A stretch of DNA of 64,000 nt, from contig JBBSBE010000007.1 in assembly GCA_038251625.1 (NCBI GenBank), forward strand, positions 1-64,000, written 5' to 3'. The number at the start of each line of letters is the position of its first letter. Position 1 is the first letter of the stretch. Shown here one piece after another: positions 49,269 through 57,512 of the stretch. The notes under the pieces are model-generated. The model ran no database searches and was not told the DNA's origin. It saw only the letters and a list, made by a program, of their open reading frames with translations. The stretch comes from JBBQXK01 sp038251625 (GTDB taxonomy: Bacteria > Pseudomonadota > Alphaproteobacteria > Rhodobacterales > Rhodobacteraceae). The position numbers and the translations under genes are program-made.

Positions 49269-49772
49269 TCACTCCGCCGCATGGTCGCAACCGTGGGTCT
49301 TCCACGCCTGCGCTTGTGTCAGATACGCCCAGCCAAAGGCATGGTCGCTGTCGCCTTGCGCTTCAAGATGCCGGAACCGTTCCACTGCTTCGGTGACGCC
49401 GGGGCGATGCCCCACGGGCACCCACCACATCGCAAAACGAAGGGTTTCGACCGCATCATACCATTCCGCCCGGCGCTCGTAGAACTGCCGGTGGACGGTC
49501 TGCCAGACGAACCGCTCCAAAGATGCCACATCCTGCCAGACCGACAGGGTCGAGGCCAGTCGCAGGTTGCCGCCCAGCGGCCCCGCAGGATCGCGCTGCG
49601 CATGGTCCATCTCGTCATCGCTCATGCGCCAGACGAATCCGGGGCTGCGCGCTGCCACGCCGTTCACAAGGTCAAGCCCGTCCACAAACCCCTTCACGCG
49701 CGGATCATCCCAGTCGTGCCGCAGCACGCCAAGGTTGAACTCTGCAAGATGATGGCCGGCTGGCTGGATCAT
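49269..49772 (-). CDS. DUF3291 protein, copy 2
   Basis: A 167-residue protein of the DUF3291 family, a dimeric barrel-like fold related to small monooxygenases. It shows HHLAEFNLGVLRHDWDDPRV, SPGFVWRM, SVWQDVASLERFVWQTVHRQFYERRAEW and AMWWVPVGHRP. It is adjacent to and clearly homologous with the next gene upstream. The ATG 49772 overlaps that gene's stop by four bases. Role in the nuo operon unknown. Confidence 0.85.
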   Translation of the reverse strand: MIQPAGHHLAEFNLGVLRHDWDDPRVKGFVDGLDLVNGVAARSPGFVWRMSDDEMDHAQRDPAGPLGGNLRLASTLSVWQDVASLERFVWQTVHRQFYERRAEWYDAVETLRFAMWWVPVGHRPGVTEAVERFRHLEAQGDSDHAFGWAYLTQAQAWKTHGCDHAAE

Positions 49773-50269
49773 TCGGCGGCCTGCGTGCAAGCATGAGAGC
49801 GGTAAAGTGTTGCATCCTTGAGATATGACCAGCCGAAGGCATGTGACCCCGCGCCATGCGCCTCAAGATGCGCCAACCGCGCCAGCGCCTCGTCCAGCGT
49901 GGGCCGATGCCCGGCAGGCACCCACCACATGACGAAATGCATGCGGCCGAGCACCTCGAACCATTCCGCCCGCCGTTCATAGAACTGCCGGTGAACTGTG
50001 TTCCACACGAACGCCTCCAGCGTTTCCACACTCTCCCACACTGTGAGGTTTGATACATACTGCGGATCGCCGCCAATCTTGGCTTCCGTGTTCCCGGTCC
50101 CCGGCTCGCCCGACCCTTCCATCATCCACACGAAGCCCGGCATCCGCTTGCCCAGACCGTTCACCCGGTCCAGCGCCGCCATGAACTCCGCAACGCGCGG
50201 ATCGTCCGTGGGCGCCAGCAGGCGGCCCACGTTCAGTTCGGCCAGATGATACCCGTCTGCCTGCATCAT
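49769..50269 (-). CDS. DUF3291 protein, copy 1
   Basis: A 166-residue paralog of the next gene. Shared blocks include YHLAELNVGRL, MPGFVWMM, NLTVWESVETLEAFVWNTVHR, QFYERRAEWFEVL and MWWVPAGHRPTLDEALARL. Start at ATG 50269 forms an ATGA overlap with the DUF5333 gene. The tandem pair looks like a local duplication. DUF3291 proteins have been compared with heme or aromatic-compound monooxygenases, but no function is established. Confidence 0.85.
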   Translation of the reverse strand: MMQADGYHLAELNVGRLLAPTDDPRVAEFMAALDRVNGLGKRMPGFVWMMEGSGEPGTGNTEAKIGGDPQYVSNLTVWESVETLEAFVWNTVHRQFYERRAEWFEVLGRMHFVMWWVPAGHRPTLDEALARLAHLEAHGAGSHAFGWSYLKDATLYRSHACTQAAE

Positions 50270-50679
50270 CCCCCCGACAACATCTGACCGGTCAGCGTTT
50301 TCGCCGCGATCTCTGCCCGACCTACCACGCAGTAGCTTTCTGCATCCTCCGGCTTGGCGCCCTGCTTCGCCAGATAGGCGGTGGCCAGTTCCTTGATCCG
50401 CGCCTTCTGGGTCTTGTTCTTCAGGAACGCCTTGATCTCGGGCTCGGCATACCCCTGCTTCAGGGCGTAGGATTTGAGGTTCTGCGCCTTCACAAACGCC
50501 ACCACCATCCGGGCAGAGATGGTGGGGCATGTCTTGCGGATGATGTCGCCCACCATCGCCGAAGTCAGTTGTTCGGTGATCACCTGATCTTCCTCGATCG
50601 GCACCGCAGGCGCAGCCGCCAGCGGCGTGGTCAGAAAAGCCATCAGCGGCAGGGCGGCAAGATGGGAACGTCGGATCAT
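50266..50679 (-). CDS. DUF5333-type exported protein
   Basis: A 137-residue protein with a signal peptide (MIRRSHLAALPLMAFLTTPL, cleavage near residue 22) and two Cys residues (RKTCPTIS and SYCVVG), probably one disulfide. It matches the small Rhodobacterales family DUF5333 by its overall pattern; this is from memory and should be taken as likely rather than certain. ATG 50679 is preferred over a start 120 bases upstream. A 116-base gap precedes it, the largest inside the nuo operon, so an internal promoter is possible. Confidence 0.75.
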   Translation of the reverse strand: MIRRSHLAALPLMAFLTTPLAAAPAVPIEEDQVITEQLTSAMVGDIIRKTCPTISARMVVAFVKAQNLKSYALKQGYAEPEIKAFLKNKTQKARIKELATAYLAKQGAKPEDAESYCVVGRAEIAAKTLTGQMLSGG

Positions 50680-50795
50680 GTCGGGTCTCGCTTTCAGGGG
50701 AAAACGCGCGCCATGACTGGCACGCTTGCCCCCCACATGCGGGCGCGCCTGCCTGCTAGACAATATCAGGGCACCGAAAGGTGATGACCGCCCTT

Positions 50796-51026
50796 TCACG
50801 CACAGCCCTCCACGAACACCCAGGTGCCTGCCTCATACCGGTCATAGGCAGAGGGACGCACGCCACGGGCTCCGCACTGCGCATCCGCCAGGCGTTTCGC
50901 TTCCGCCCCCTGCCAGTATGCAAGTCCGGGCACGCGAAGCCGTTCCGATCCGCGTGTGACCACCGGCTTTGTCGCTGCGCCGCAACCCGCCAGCCCAAGC
51001 GTCAACGCCAGCACCATGACCCTCAC
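50796..51026 (-). CDS. Small predicted lipoprotein downstream of nuoF
   Basis: A 76-residue protein started at GTG 51026, which gives a GTGA overlap with nuoF and a short positively charged n-region. Lipobox LGLAGC puts the lipid-modified Cys near residue 15. The mature part holds SERLRVPGLAYWQGAEAKRLADAQCGARGVRP and a C-terminal GTWVFVEGCA. I recognise no family. It may sit in the inner or outer membrane facing the periplasm. Confidence 0.65.
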   Translation of the reverse strand: MRVMVLALTLGLAGCGAATKPVVTRGSERLRVPGLAYWQGAEAKRLADAQCGARGVRPSAYDRYEAGTWVFVEGCA

Positions 51027-52318
51027 TCCGCCGCCATCGCGCCCATCCGGCCCGTCTTTTTCGCCTTGATCCGGTCCTCGATTTCCTCGCGGAACGCGCG
51101 CACCAGCCCCTGAATGGGCCAGGCCGCCGCATCGCCAAGCGCGCAGATCGTGTGCCCCTCGACCTGCTTCGTGACGCTCAGCAGCATGTCGATCTCTTCG
51201 ACCTCGGCATCGCCCTTCACCAGCCTGTCCATCACCCGCATCATCCAGCCCGTCCCCTCGCGGCAGGGCGTGCACTGGCCGCAGCTTTCGTGCTTGTAGA
51301 ACTTGGAAAGCCGCCAGATCGCCTTGATCACATCCGTCGACTGATCCATCACGATCACCGCCGCCGTCCCGAGGCCAGACCGCTGCTCGCGCAGCCAGTC
51401 GAAATCCATGATTGCCTCGTCCGATTGTGCCTGCGTGAGCAAGGGCACCGACGAGCCTCCGGGGATCACAGCCTTGAGGTTCTTCCACCCGCCCCGCACG
51501 CCGCCACAATGCCGGTCGATCAGTTCGCGCAGCGGGATCGACATCGCCTCTTCCACCACGCACGGCGCGTTGACATGGCCCGAGATGCCGAAAATCTTGG
51601 TGCCCGCGTTGTTTGGCCGCCCGAAACCCGCAAACCACTCCGCCCCGCGCCGCAGGATCGTAGGCACCACCGCAATCGATTCCACATTGTTCACCGTGGT
51701 CGGGCAGCCGTAAAGCCCCGATCCGGCGGGGAAAGGCGGCTTCATCCGGGGCATCCCCTTCTTGCCCTCAAGGCTTTCCAGAAGTGCCGTCTCCTCGCCA
51801 CAGATATAGGCGCCCGCCCCGTGGTGCAGGTAGCAGTCGAAATCCCAGCCCGACCCGGCGGCATTCTTGCCCAGAAGCCCCGCGTCATAGCATTCGTCCA
51901 GCGCCGTCTGCAGCGCCTCGCGCTCTCGGATGTATTCGCCGCGAATATAGATGTAGCAGGCATGCGCCCCCATCGCGAAAGCCGCGATCAGGCACCCTTC
52001 GATCAAGGTATGCGGATCATGCCGCATGATCTCGCGGTCCTTGCAGGTGCCGGGTTCGGACTCGTCGGCGTTGACCACCAGATAGCAGGGCCGCCCGTCG
52101 CTTTGCTTGGGCATGAAAGACCATTTGAGGCCGGTGGGAAACCCCGCCCCGCCCCGGCCCCGCAATCCACTCGCCTTCACGATATCCACGATCTTGTCAC
52201 GGCCAAGCGCGATAAGCCCCGCCGTGCCGTCCCATTGCCCGCGCTTTTTCGCGCCGGCAAGGCTGCGGTCATGCATCCCGTAGAGGTTGGTGAAAATGCG
52301 GTCCTGATCCTTGAGCAT
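51023..52318 (-). CDS. nuoF: NADH-quinone oxidoreductase subunit F
   Basis: Holds FMN and cluster N3 and binds NADH. It has 431 residues. The dinucleotide loop GRGGAGFPTG is at 54-63, and ESEPGTCKDREIM is the FMN-binding region. Cluster ligands are C346, C349, C352 and C392 (SCGQCTPCREG and ICALGD). Nine bases separate it from the DUF5337 gene. Confidence 0.98.
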   Translation of the reverse strand: MLKDQDRIFTNLYGMHDRSLAGAKKRGQWDGTAGLIALGRDKIVDIVKASGLRGRGGAGFPTGLKWSFMPKQSDGRPCYLVVNADESEPGTCKDREIMRHDPHTLIEGCLIAAFAMGAHACYIYIRGEYIREREALQTALDECYDAGLLGKNAAGSGWDFDCYLHHGAGAYICGEETALLESLEGKKGMPRMKPPFPAGSGLYGCPTTVNNVESIAVVPTILRRGAEWFAGFGRPNNAGTKIFGISGHVNAPCVVEEAMSIPLRELIDRHCGGVRGGWKNLKAVIPGGSSVPLLTQAQSDEAIMDFDWLREQRSGLGTAAVIVMDQSTDVIKAIWRLSKFYKHESCGQCTPCREGTGWMMRVMDRLVKGDAEVEEIDMLLSVTKQVEGHTICALGDAAAWPIQGLVRAFREEIEDRIKAKKTGRMGAMAAE

Positions 52319-52327
52319 GTCCTGTCC

Positions 52328-52543
52328 TTACCTTTGGCGTTGCCGCCAGAGCCTCCACGTCACCACCATCGTCCACACGAACGCGGCCAGCGCCATCAGA
52401 TCGAAAAGGAACGCGTAGCGCGGGTCCCATCCCATCTGGCCGCCCAACCATTGCGCCCCCATCCACAGGATCATCGCACCGCCCAGCACGAACGCGGCAA
52501 GCCGCGCCTGTGCCACGCGGGCGCGATCCCGGTCGTCATTCAT
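52328..52543 (-). CDS. DUF5337-type small membrane protein
   Basis: A 71-residue protein with a charged N-terminus (MNDDRDRARVAQARL) and two hydrophobic segments (AAFVLGGAMILWMGAQWL and AFLFDLMALAAFVWTMVV). It ends in RLWRQRQR. This matches a small family seen in nuo operons of Rhodobacterales. ATG 52543 overlaps the HHH-protein stop by four bases. Function unknown. Confidence 0.78.
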   Translation of the reverse strand: MNDDRDRARVAQARLAAFVLGGAMILWMGAQWLGGQMGWDPRYAFLFDLMALAAFVWTMVVTWRLWRQRQR

Positions 52544-53100
52544 ACCGTGCCGCCCGCCGCCAGCGTCCTGGCCTGCGCCACCCATTCGTCGCGGCTGACC
52601 CGGCCCTTGAAGCCTTCAAGGTTGTCATCGACCCAGGCAATTTCTGCCGGTGTCCAGGCTGCGATCTGGTCATAGTGAAAATAGCCGAGCGTGTGACACA
52701 GCTCTTCCAGCTTCGGCCCGATCCCCTTGATCACCTTCAGGTCATCTGCCTTGCCCCCCCGCGCAGCCGTCAATCCCTGTGGCTTGACCGCTTCCACCAT
52801 GGGCGCTGCAGGCGCTTTGACAGCCGCCACCGCAGGCGCCGGTGCGGCCATGACGGGCGCTGCCACGGGCGCGGCCACTTGCGCGGCCATATGCGGCACA
52901 GCCGGAAGAGGGCGCGCAGGCGTTGCCGGAAGCCCGATAATGACCCCGACAGCCAAGAACAGGACACCGGCCACGGCCAGCGCCCCCATCCCGCTCAGGC
53001 CGATCACGGTGAAAGACACGCCGAACGCGACCAGACCCATCGCCGCCGCAATCGCCCAGCCCTCGATATCGGGGCCGTTCTGCACAGGAACTTTTCTCAT
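52540..53100 (-). CDS. Membrane-anchored helix-hairpin-helix protein, paralog of the NuoE tail
   Basis: A 186-residue protein with two hydrophobic segments at about 15-37 and 40-58, an Ala/Pro/Val-rich linker (60-112) and a C-terminal helix-hairpin-helix domain at 117-186 (LKVIKGIGPKLEEL, FHYDQIAAW, EIAWVDDNLEGFKGRV). The domain is nearly identical in pattern to the C-terminal tail of NuoE, encoded immediately upstream. ATG 53100 is preferred because AAGGGAG lies nine bases before it. It is 44 bases downstream of nuoE. A role in complex I assembly or anchoring is inferred from position only. Confidence 0.8.
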   Translation of the reverse strand: MRKVPVQNGPDIEGWAIAAAMGLVAFGVSFTVIGLSGMGALAVAGVLFLAVGVIIGLPATPARPLPAVPHMAAQVAAPVAAPVMAAPAPAVAAVKAPAAPMVEAVKPQGLTAARGGKADDLKVIKGIGPKLEELCHTLGYFHYDQIAAWTPAEIAWVDDNLEGFKGRVSRDEWVAQARTLAAGGTV

Positions 53101-53144
53101 CGCTGCCAACTCCCTTCACAGCCCGCTTCCGGGCTCGGTTTCCC

Positions 53145-54272
53145 TCAGTCGTAAACGCCGCCCTTGCCGACTTTCTGCGAGAAAGCCGTCTCTCCTCCCG
53201 CGGCCAGGATCTTTGCTTGCGCCACCCAATCGTCGCGGGTCACGCGGCCCTTGAACCCCTCCAGGTTCTCGTCCACCCAGGCTATTTCCGCCGCTGTCCA
53301 CCCGGCGATCTGGTCAAAGTGAAAATACCCCATGCTGTGCAACAGGGCCTCGAGCTTCCGCCCCACACCCTTGATTTCCTTCAGGTTGTCCGCCTTGCCA
53401 CCCCGTGCCGCATCAAGCCCTGCTGGCTTTGCACCCTCGGTTGCGGGCTTGGCCTTGGCAATGGCAGGCGCTTCCTGCACCGTCACACCCGTGGCATCGG
53501 CGGGTCGTCCCTTCCCCGGCTTCGGCTCGGTGGCCTTGCCTTTGGCGGGCTTTGTCGGCGCCGTCTTGCCCAGCCACGGCGTCAAGAGCGGCACCTCGCT
53601 GCCGTCGATCCGCTTCACCGTGTCGTGCAAGTCCAGCGCGGCCGCAACACTTGCGTTATGCGCCATCCGCCCGGCGGCGTGATCCTTGAGGCTCGTCAGC
53701 CCCGTCACCGGCTCCGACGCGAAGCGCCCGTTCTGCGATCCGGGTGTCGGCACTTCGCCCGCGCCAAACCGCGCAATCAGATCGCGCAACTTTGCAGGTG
53801 TCAGATCCTCGTAGTAATCCTTGCCGATCTGCGCCATCGGCGCATTGGCGCAGGCGCCAAGGCATTCCACCTCTTCCCAACTGAACCTGCCATCCGCCGA
53901 CGGCACATGCGCCTTGGGCCCGATCAGCTCCTTGCACACCGCCACCAGATCCTCGGCCCCGCAGATCATGCAGGACGTGGTGCCGCAAATCTGGATATGT
54001 GCCACCGTGCCAACGGGTTGCAGGTGAAACATGAAGTAGAAAGTCGCAACCTCCAGCCCGCGAATATAGGCAAGCCCCAGCATCCCGGATACATATTCGA
54101 TCGCCGGACGGCTCAGCCATCCCTCCTGCTCCTGCGCACGCCACAAAAGGGGGATGATCGCCGATGCCTGACGACCCTCAGGGTATTTTGAGATCTGGCC
54201 TTTGGCCCAGGCAAGGTTTGCCTCGGTGAAAGCGAAACTAGCGGGCTGTTGGGGGTGCAGGCGGCGCAGCAT
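53145..54272 (-). CDS. nuoE: NADH-quinone oxidoreductase subunit E with C-terminal HHH extension
   Basis: Holds the N1a [2Fe-2S] cluster in the NADH-oxidising module. It has 375 residues, against about 165 in E. coli. The thioredoxin-like domain (1-170) has ligands C96, C101, C137 and C141. A linker rich in Lys, Pro and Ala (about 230-290) leads to a helix-hairpin-helix domain at 293-358 (LKEIKGVGRKLEALL, EIAWVDENLEGFKGRV). The extension is known in alphaproteobacterial NuoE-like proteins, but its role is unclear. ATG 54272 shares one base with the upstream stop. Confidence 0.95.
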   Translation of the reverse strand: MLRRLHPQQPASFAFTEANLAWAKGQISKYPEGRQASAIIPLLWRAQEQEGWLSRPAIEYVSGMLGLAYIRGLEVATFYFMFHLQPVGTVAHIQICGTTSCMICGAEDLVAVCKELIGPKAHVPSADGRFSWEEVECLGACANAPMAQIGKDYYEDLTPAKLRDLIARFGAGEVPTPGSQNGRFASEPVTGLTSLKDHAAGRMAHNASVAAALDLHDTVKRIDGSEVPLLTPWLGKTAPTKPAKGKATEPKPGKGRPADATGVTVQEAPAIAKAKPATEGAKPAGLDAARGGKADNLKEIKGVGRKLEALLHSMGYFHFDQIAGWTAAEIAWVDENLEGFKGRVTRDDWVAQAKILAAGGETAFSQKVGKGGVYD

Positions 54273-54637
54273 CAGGGCGTTCCGTTCGTCAAGTGGGCGG
54301 TCAGGGCAAGAAGGGCGGCAGTGCCATAAAGCAGCGACGCGATCAGATGCGGGGCGACGGGCCGGCCGGCGCGCGCATAAATATACACATCCCCCAGCCC
54401 CGCGATCCCGACAACCGCCAGAAACCAGCTCAGCAATCCATAGTTGCCGAACATCAGGACGCCCAGCAAAAGGAACGCGGTCCCGATGTAGCGGTCCGAC
54501 ATGACCAGCGGCAGTTTCTCTGGCCAATGCGAGGCGAGGGCCATCCCCCGCTCCGGGTTCAGCGCGAACACGACGCCAAAGAACGCGGTCAGGGCCATGC
54601 AAAGCGCGGCGAGCGAAAAGGCAAGGGTCGCGATCAT
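54272..54637 (-). CDS. Small membrane protein of unknown function upstream of nuoE
   Basis: A 121-residue protein with four hydrophobic segments, starting MIATLAFSLAALCMALTAFF. VVFALNPERGMALA and YIGTAFLLLGVLMFGNYG follow. It may belong to a DUF4267-like group, which I cannot confirm. ATG 54637 follows GGGGTGG; an in-frame GTG 51 bases upstream is less likely. The gene is coupled to nuoE by a TGATG junction. Confidence 0.7.
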   Translation of the reverse strand: MIATLAFSLAALCMALTAFFGVVFALNPERGMALASHWPEKLPLVMSDRYIGTAFLLLGVLMFGNYGLLSWFLAVVGIAGLGDVYIYARAGRPVAPHLIASLLYGTAALLALTAHLTNGTP

Positions 54638-54674
54638 TCGGGCCACCCCAAACGGCCAACGATAGCGGGCGCAA

Positions 54675-54941
54675 TCATTTGCACGCACCCGTCTTGAGGT
54701 GCAACTCGTCGTTCACGATCACGGCGCGACCGTCCTGCAACAGCACCGATACCGTCGCGTAGGCGCGTTTCGATGTCATGCGCGTGTCTTCCAGAACACT
54801 GGCGTCGTTCTTGTCATGGACAACGCATCCCCGTGCTTCCAGCACCTGTATCATCGTGGCGATGTCGGCATCGCTCGGCGTCACATCTGCCATGGCGGCA
54901 GGCGCGCAGATCAGCGGGGCCAGCATCGCCGCAACCCTCAC
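54675..54941 (-). CDS. Small exported protein of unknown function between nuoD and nuoE
   Basis: An 88-residue protein with a signal peptide (MRVAAMLAPLICAPAAMA, cleavage before DVTPSD). The mature part has SDADIATMIQVLEARGCVV, then YATVSVLLQDGRAVIVNDE, and two Cys. GTG 54941 overlaps the nuoD stop as GTGA. I recognise no family. Confidence 0.7.
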   Translation of the reverse strand: MRVAAMLAPLICAPAAMADVTPSDADIATMIQVLEARGCVVHDKNDASVLEDTRMTSKRAYATVSVLLQDGRAVIVNDELHLKTGACK

Positions 54942-56176
54942 CGGTCGATCTCCCCGAACACCACGTCCATCGTGCCGATGATCGCCGACACGTCGGCAAG
55001 CTGGTGGCCCTTGCAGATATAATCCATCGCCTGCAGGTGCAGATAGCCCGGCGCGCGGATCTTGGCGCGATAGGGTTTGTTGCTTCCATCGGCCACCAGA
55101 TACACGCCGAATTCGCCCTTCGGCGCCTCGACGGAGGCATAAATCTCACCCGCAGGCACGTGGAACCCTTCGGTGTACAGCTTGAAGTGATGGATCAGCG
55201 CCTCCATCGAGGTTTTCATCTCGGCCCGTGGCGGGGGCGTGATCTTGCCCCGCGCCAGCACGTCGCCCGGCTCGAGCCGCAGCTTGGCCAACGCCTGCCG
55301 AATGATCGAGGTGCTCTCCCGCATCTCCGCCATCCGGCAAAGGTAGCGATCATAGCAGTCGCCGTTCTTGCCAACGGGGATCTGGAAGGTGAACTCGTCA
55401 TAGCATTCATAGGGTTGCGCCCGGCGCAAATCCCAGGCGAATCCCGATCCGCGCACCATCACGCCGGAAAAGCCCCAGTCCTGAATGTCCTGCTCGCTGA
55501 CGACGCCGATATCGGCGTTGCGCTGCTTGAAGATCCGGTTTTCCGTCAGAAGCGTGTCGATATCATCCAGCAGGCGCGGGAAGGCCTCGGCCCAGGCATC
55601 AATGTCTTCGATCAGCGAAGGCGTCAGATCTTGATGCACGCCACCGGGGCGGAAGTAGGCCGCGTGAAGCCGCGCCCCGCAGGCACGCTCGTAAAAGACC
55701 ATCAGCTTTTCACGCTCTTCAAACCCCCAGAGCGGCGGCGTCAGCGCGCCAACGTCCATGGCTTGCGTGGTCACGTTCAGAAGGTGGCTCAGGATGCGAC
55801 CAATTTCGCAGAACAAGACCCGGATCAGACTGGCGCGGCGCGGCACCACAACGCCCGTCATGCGTTCGATGGCCAGGCACCAGGCATGCTCCTGATTCAT
55901 CGGCGCCACATAGTCCAGCCGGTCGAAATAGGGCAGGTTCTGCAGGTAGGTGCGGCTTTCCATCAGCTTTTCAGTGCCACGGTGCAGCAGGCCGATATGG
56001 GGATCGCAGCGTTCCACAATCTCGCCGTCTAGCTCCAGCACCAGCCGCAGAACGCCATGCGCAGCAGGGTGTTGCGGCCCGAAGTTGATGTTGAAGTTGC
56101 GGATCGACTGCTCACCCGTCACCACATCGCGGCTGCCGTCGTCATAGGTATTGCGCCGGATATCGCCATCCATCAT
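54938..56176 (-). CDS. nuoD: NADH-quinone oxidoreductase subunit D
   Basis: The 49-kDa-type quinone-site subunit, 412 residues. NFGPQHPAAHGVLRLVLELDGE is the conserved N-terminal loop, with DPHIGLLHRGTEKL and YFDRLDYVAPMNQEHAW following. The C-terminal DVVFGEIDR is the universal ending. It is separate from nuoC, unlike the fused nuoCD of E. coli. ATG 56176 overlaps a 65-residue gene by four bases. Confidence 0.98.
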   Translation of the reverse strand: MMDGDIRRNTYDDGSRDVVTGEQSIRNFNINFGPQHPAAHGVLRLVLELDGEIVERCDPHIGLLHRGTEKLMESRTYLQNLPYFDRLDYVAPMNQEHAWCLAIERMTGVVVPRRASLIRVLFCEIGRILSHLLNVTTQAMDVGALTPPLWGFEEREKLMVFYERACGARLHAAYFRPGGVHQDLTPSLIEDIDAWAEAFPRLLDDIDTLLTENRIFKQRNADIGVVSEQDIQDWGFSGVMVRGSGFAWDLRRAQPYECYDEFTFQIPVGKNGDCYDRYLCRMAEMRESTSIIRQALAKLRLEPGDVLARGKITPPPRAEMKTSMEALIHHFKLYTEGFHVPAGEIYASVEAPKGEFGVYLVADGSNKPYRAKIRAPGYLHLQAMDYICKGHQLADVSAIIGTMDVVFGEIDR

Positions 56177-56370
56177 CTTGGTCCCTTCTGGGCTGAAAGA
56201 GCAGGCCAAGGCAGCAGCGCCACCACCCAGATCAGGACCGCAGCCCCAAAGAGCGGCACCACGGTCGGGACCGCCCAAAAAAGCGAAAGTCCCGTTTTGC
56301 GCAGGATCAGGACAGAGGGCGGCGCGAACACGAAAAACCACACCACAGCGGGGATCCAGGTTTGCGTCAT
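56173..56370 (-). CDS. Small membrane protein of unknown function between nuoC and nuoD
   Basis: A 65-residue protein with two hydrophobic segments (IPAVVWFFVFAPPSVLIL and VPLFGAAVLIWVVALLPW) separated by a short basic loop. It overlaps nuoC and nuoD by four bases each, so it is clearly part of the operon. Known as an unidentified reading frame position in related nuo operons; no function is known. Confidence 0.7.
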   Translation of the reverse strand: MTQTWIPAVVWFFVFAPPSVLILRKTGLSLFWAVPTVVPLFGAAVLIWVVALLPWPALSAQKGPR

Positions 56371-56975
56371 TTCACTTCCCCCTTCTTCTCGTCTCCCGGC
56401 AGAACGTACTGCGCGCCCTCCCAGGGGCTCATGAAATCGAACTGCCGGTATTCCTGCACGAGGCTCACGGGCTCATAGACCACGCGCTTTTGCGTCTCGT
56501 CATAGCGCACTTCAGTGTAGCCTGTGGTGGGGAAATCCTTGCGCAGGGGATGCCCGCGAAAACCGTAGTCGGTCAGAATGCGCCGCAAGTCCGGGTGGCC
56601 AGAGAAGAGAATCCCGAACATGTCGAACACCTCGCGCTCGAACCAGTTTGCGGCCGGATAGATATTGGTGATCGAGGGCACCATCCCCTCTTCGTCCACT
56701 TCCGCGCGCAGACGGATGCGGTGGTTCCGGTACATCGACAGGAAATGATAGACCATGTCGAACCGCAGCGGGCGCTCGGGGTAATCGACCGCCGTGATGT
56801 CCACCAGCGTCGAAAACCGGCACGATGCGTCGGTCTTCAGAAATTCGACGAAGGAAAGCATGCTGGTCAACGGCACCGTCACCGTCAGTTCGCCGTAGGC
56901 CACTACCGTATCCAGCACGCAATCGGGGCGCCGAAGCTCCAGATGTGCCGCAAGTTCCTGCAAATGCTCGGACAT
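56367..56975 (-). CDS. nuoC: NADH-quinone oxidoreductase subunit C
   Basis: The 30-kDa-type peripheral subunit, 202 residues. Diagnostic stretches are DITAVDYPERPLRFDMVYHFLS, NWFEREVFDMFGILFSGHPDLRRIL and the C-terminal GFRGHPLRKDFPTTGYTEVRYD. It lies three bases after nuoB. Confidence 0.98.
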   Translation of the reverse strand: MSEHLQELAAHLELRRPDCVLDTVVAYGELTVTVPLTSMLSFVEFLKTDASCRFSTLVDITAVDYPERPLRFDMVYHFLSMYRNHRIRLRAEVDEEGMVPSITNIYPAANWFEREVFDMFGILFSGHPDLRRILTDYGFRGHPLRKDFPTTGYTEVRYDETQKRVVYEPVSLVQEYRQFDFMSPWEGAQYVLPGDEKKGEVK

Positions 56976-56978
56976 GGG

Positions 56979-57512
56979 TTACCTCACCAACGTGCCGGTG
57001 CGACGGATCTTCCGCTGCAACTGCAGGATGCCGTACAGCAGGGCCTCCGCCGTGGGCGGGCAGCCGGGAACATAGATATCGACCGGCACGATCCGGTCGC
57101 AGCCCCGCACCACCGAATAGCTGTAGTGGTAATACCCCCCGCCGTTGGCGCAGGACCCCATGGAGATCACATAGCGCGGCTCGGGCATCTGGTCGTAAAC
57201 CTTGCGCAGCGCAGGGGCCATCTTGTTGGTCAGGGTTCCCGCCACGATCATCAGGTCCGACTGCCGGGGTGATGCGCGCGGTGCGGTGCCAAACCGTTCC
57301 AGATCATAACGCGGCATCGACGTGTGCATCATTTCAACCGCGCAGCAGGCCAGGCCAAAGGTCATCCAGTGCAACGATCCGATGCGCGCCCAGTTGATGA
57401 TGTCTTCCGTCGAGGTCAGCAGGAACCCCTTGTCCTGCAACTCGCGGTTCAGGCCCTGCACGGCCACGTCATGGTCGCCGCCTGCCGTGTTGGCACCTGC
57501 CATCACTCCCAT
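56979..57512 (-). CDS. nuoB: NADH-quinone oxidoreductase subunit B
   Basis: Carries cluster N2, the last iron-sulphur cluster before quinone. The protein has 177 residues. The ligands C56, C57, C121 and C151 are all present (LACCAVEM, GSCANGG, VPGCPPTAE). ATG 57512 gives the family-typical N-terminus and overlaps nuoA by ten bases; a second ATG at 57503 would remove it. Confidence 0.98.
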   Translation of the reverse strand: MGVMAGANTAGGDHDVAVQGLNRELQDKGFLLTSTEDIINWARIGSLHWMTFGLACCAVEMMHTSMPRYDLERFGTAPRASPRQSDLMIVAGTLTNKMAPALRKVYDQMPEPRYVISMGSCANGGGYYHYSYSVVRGCDRIVPVDIYVPGCPPTAEALLYGILQLQRKIRRTGTLVR

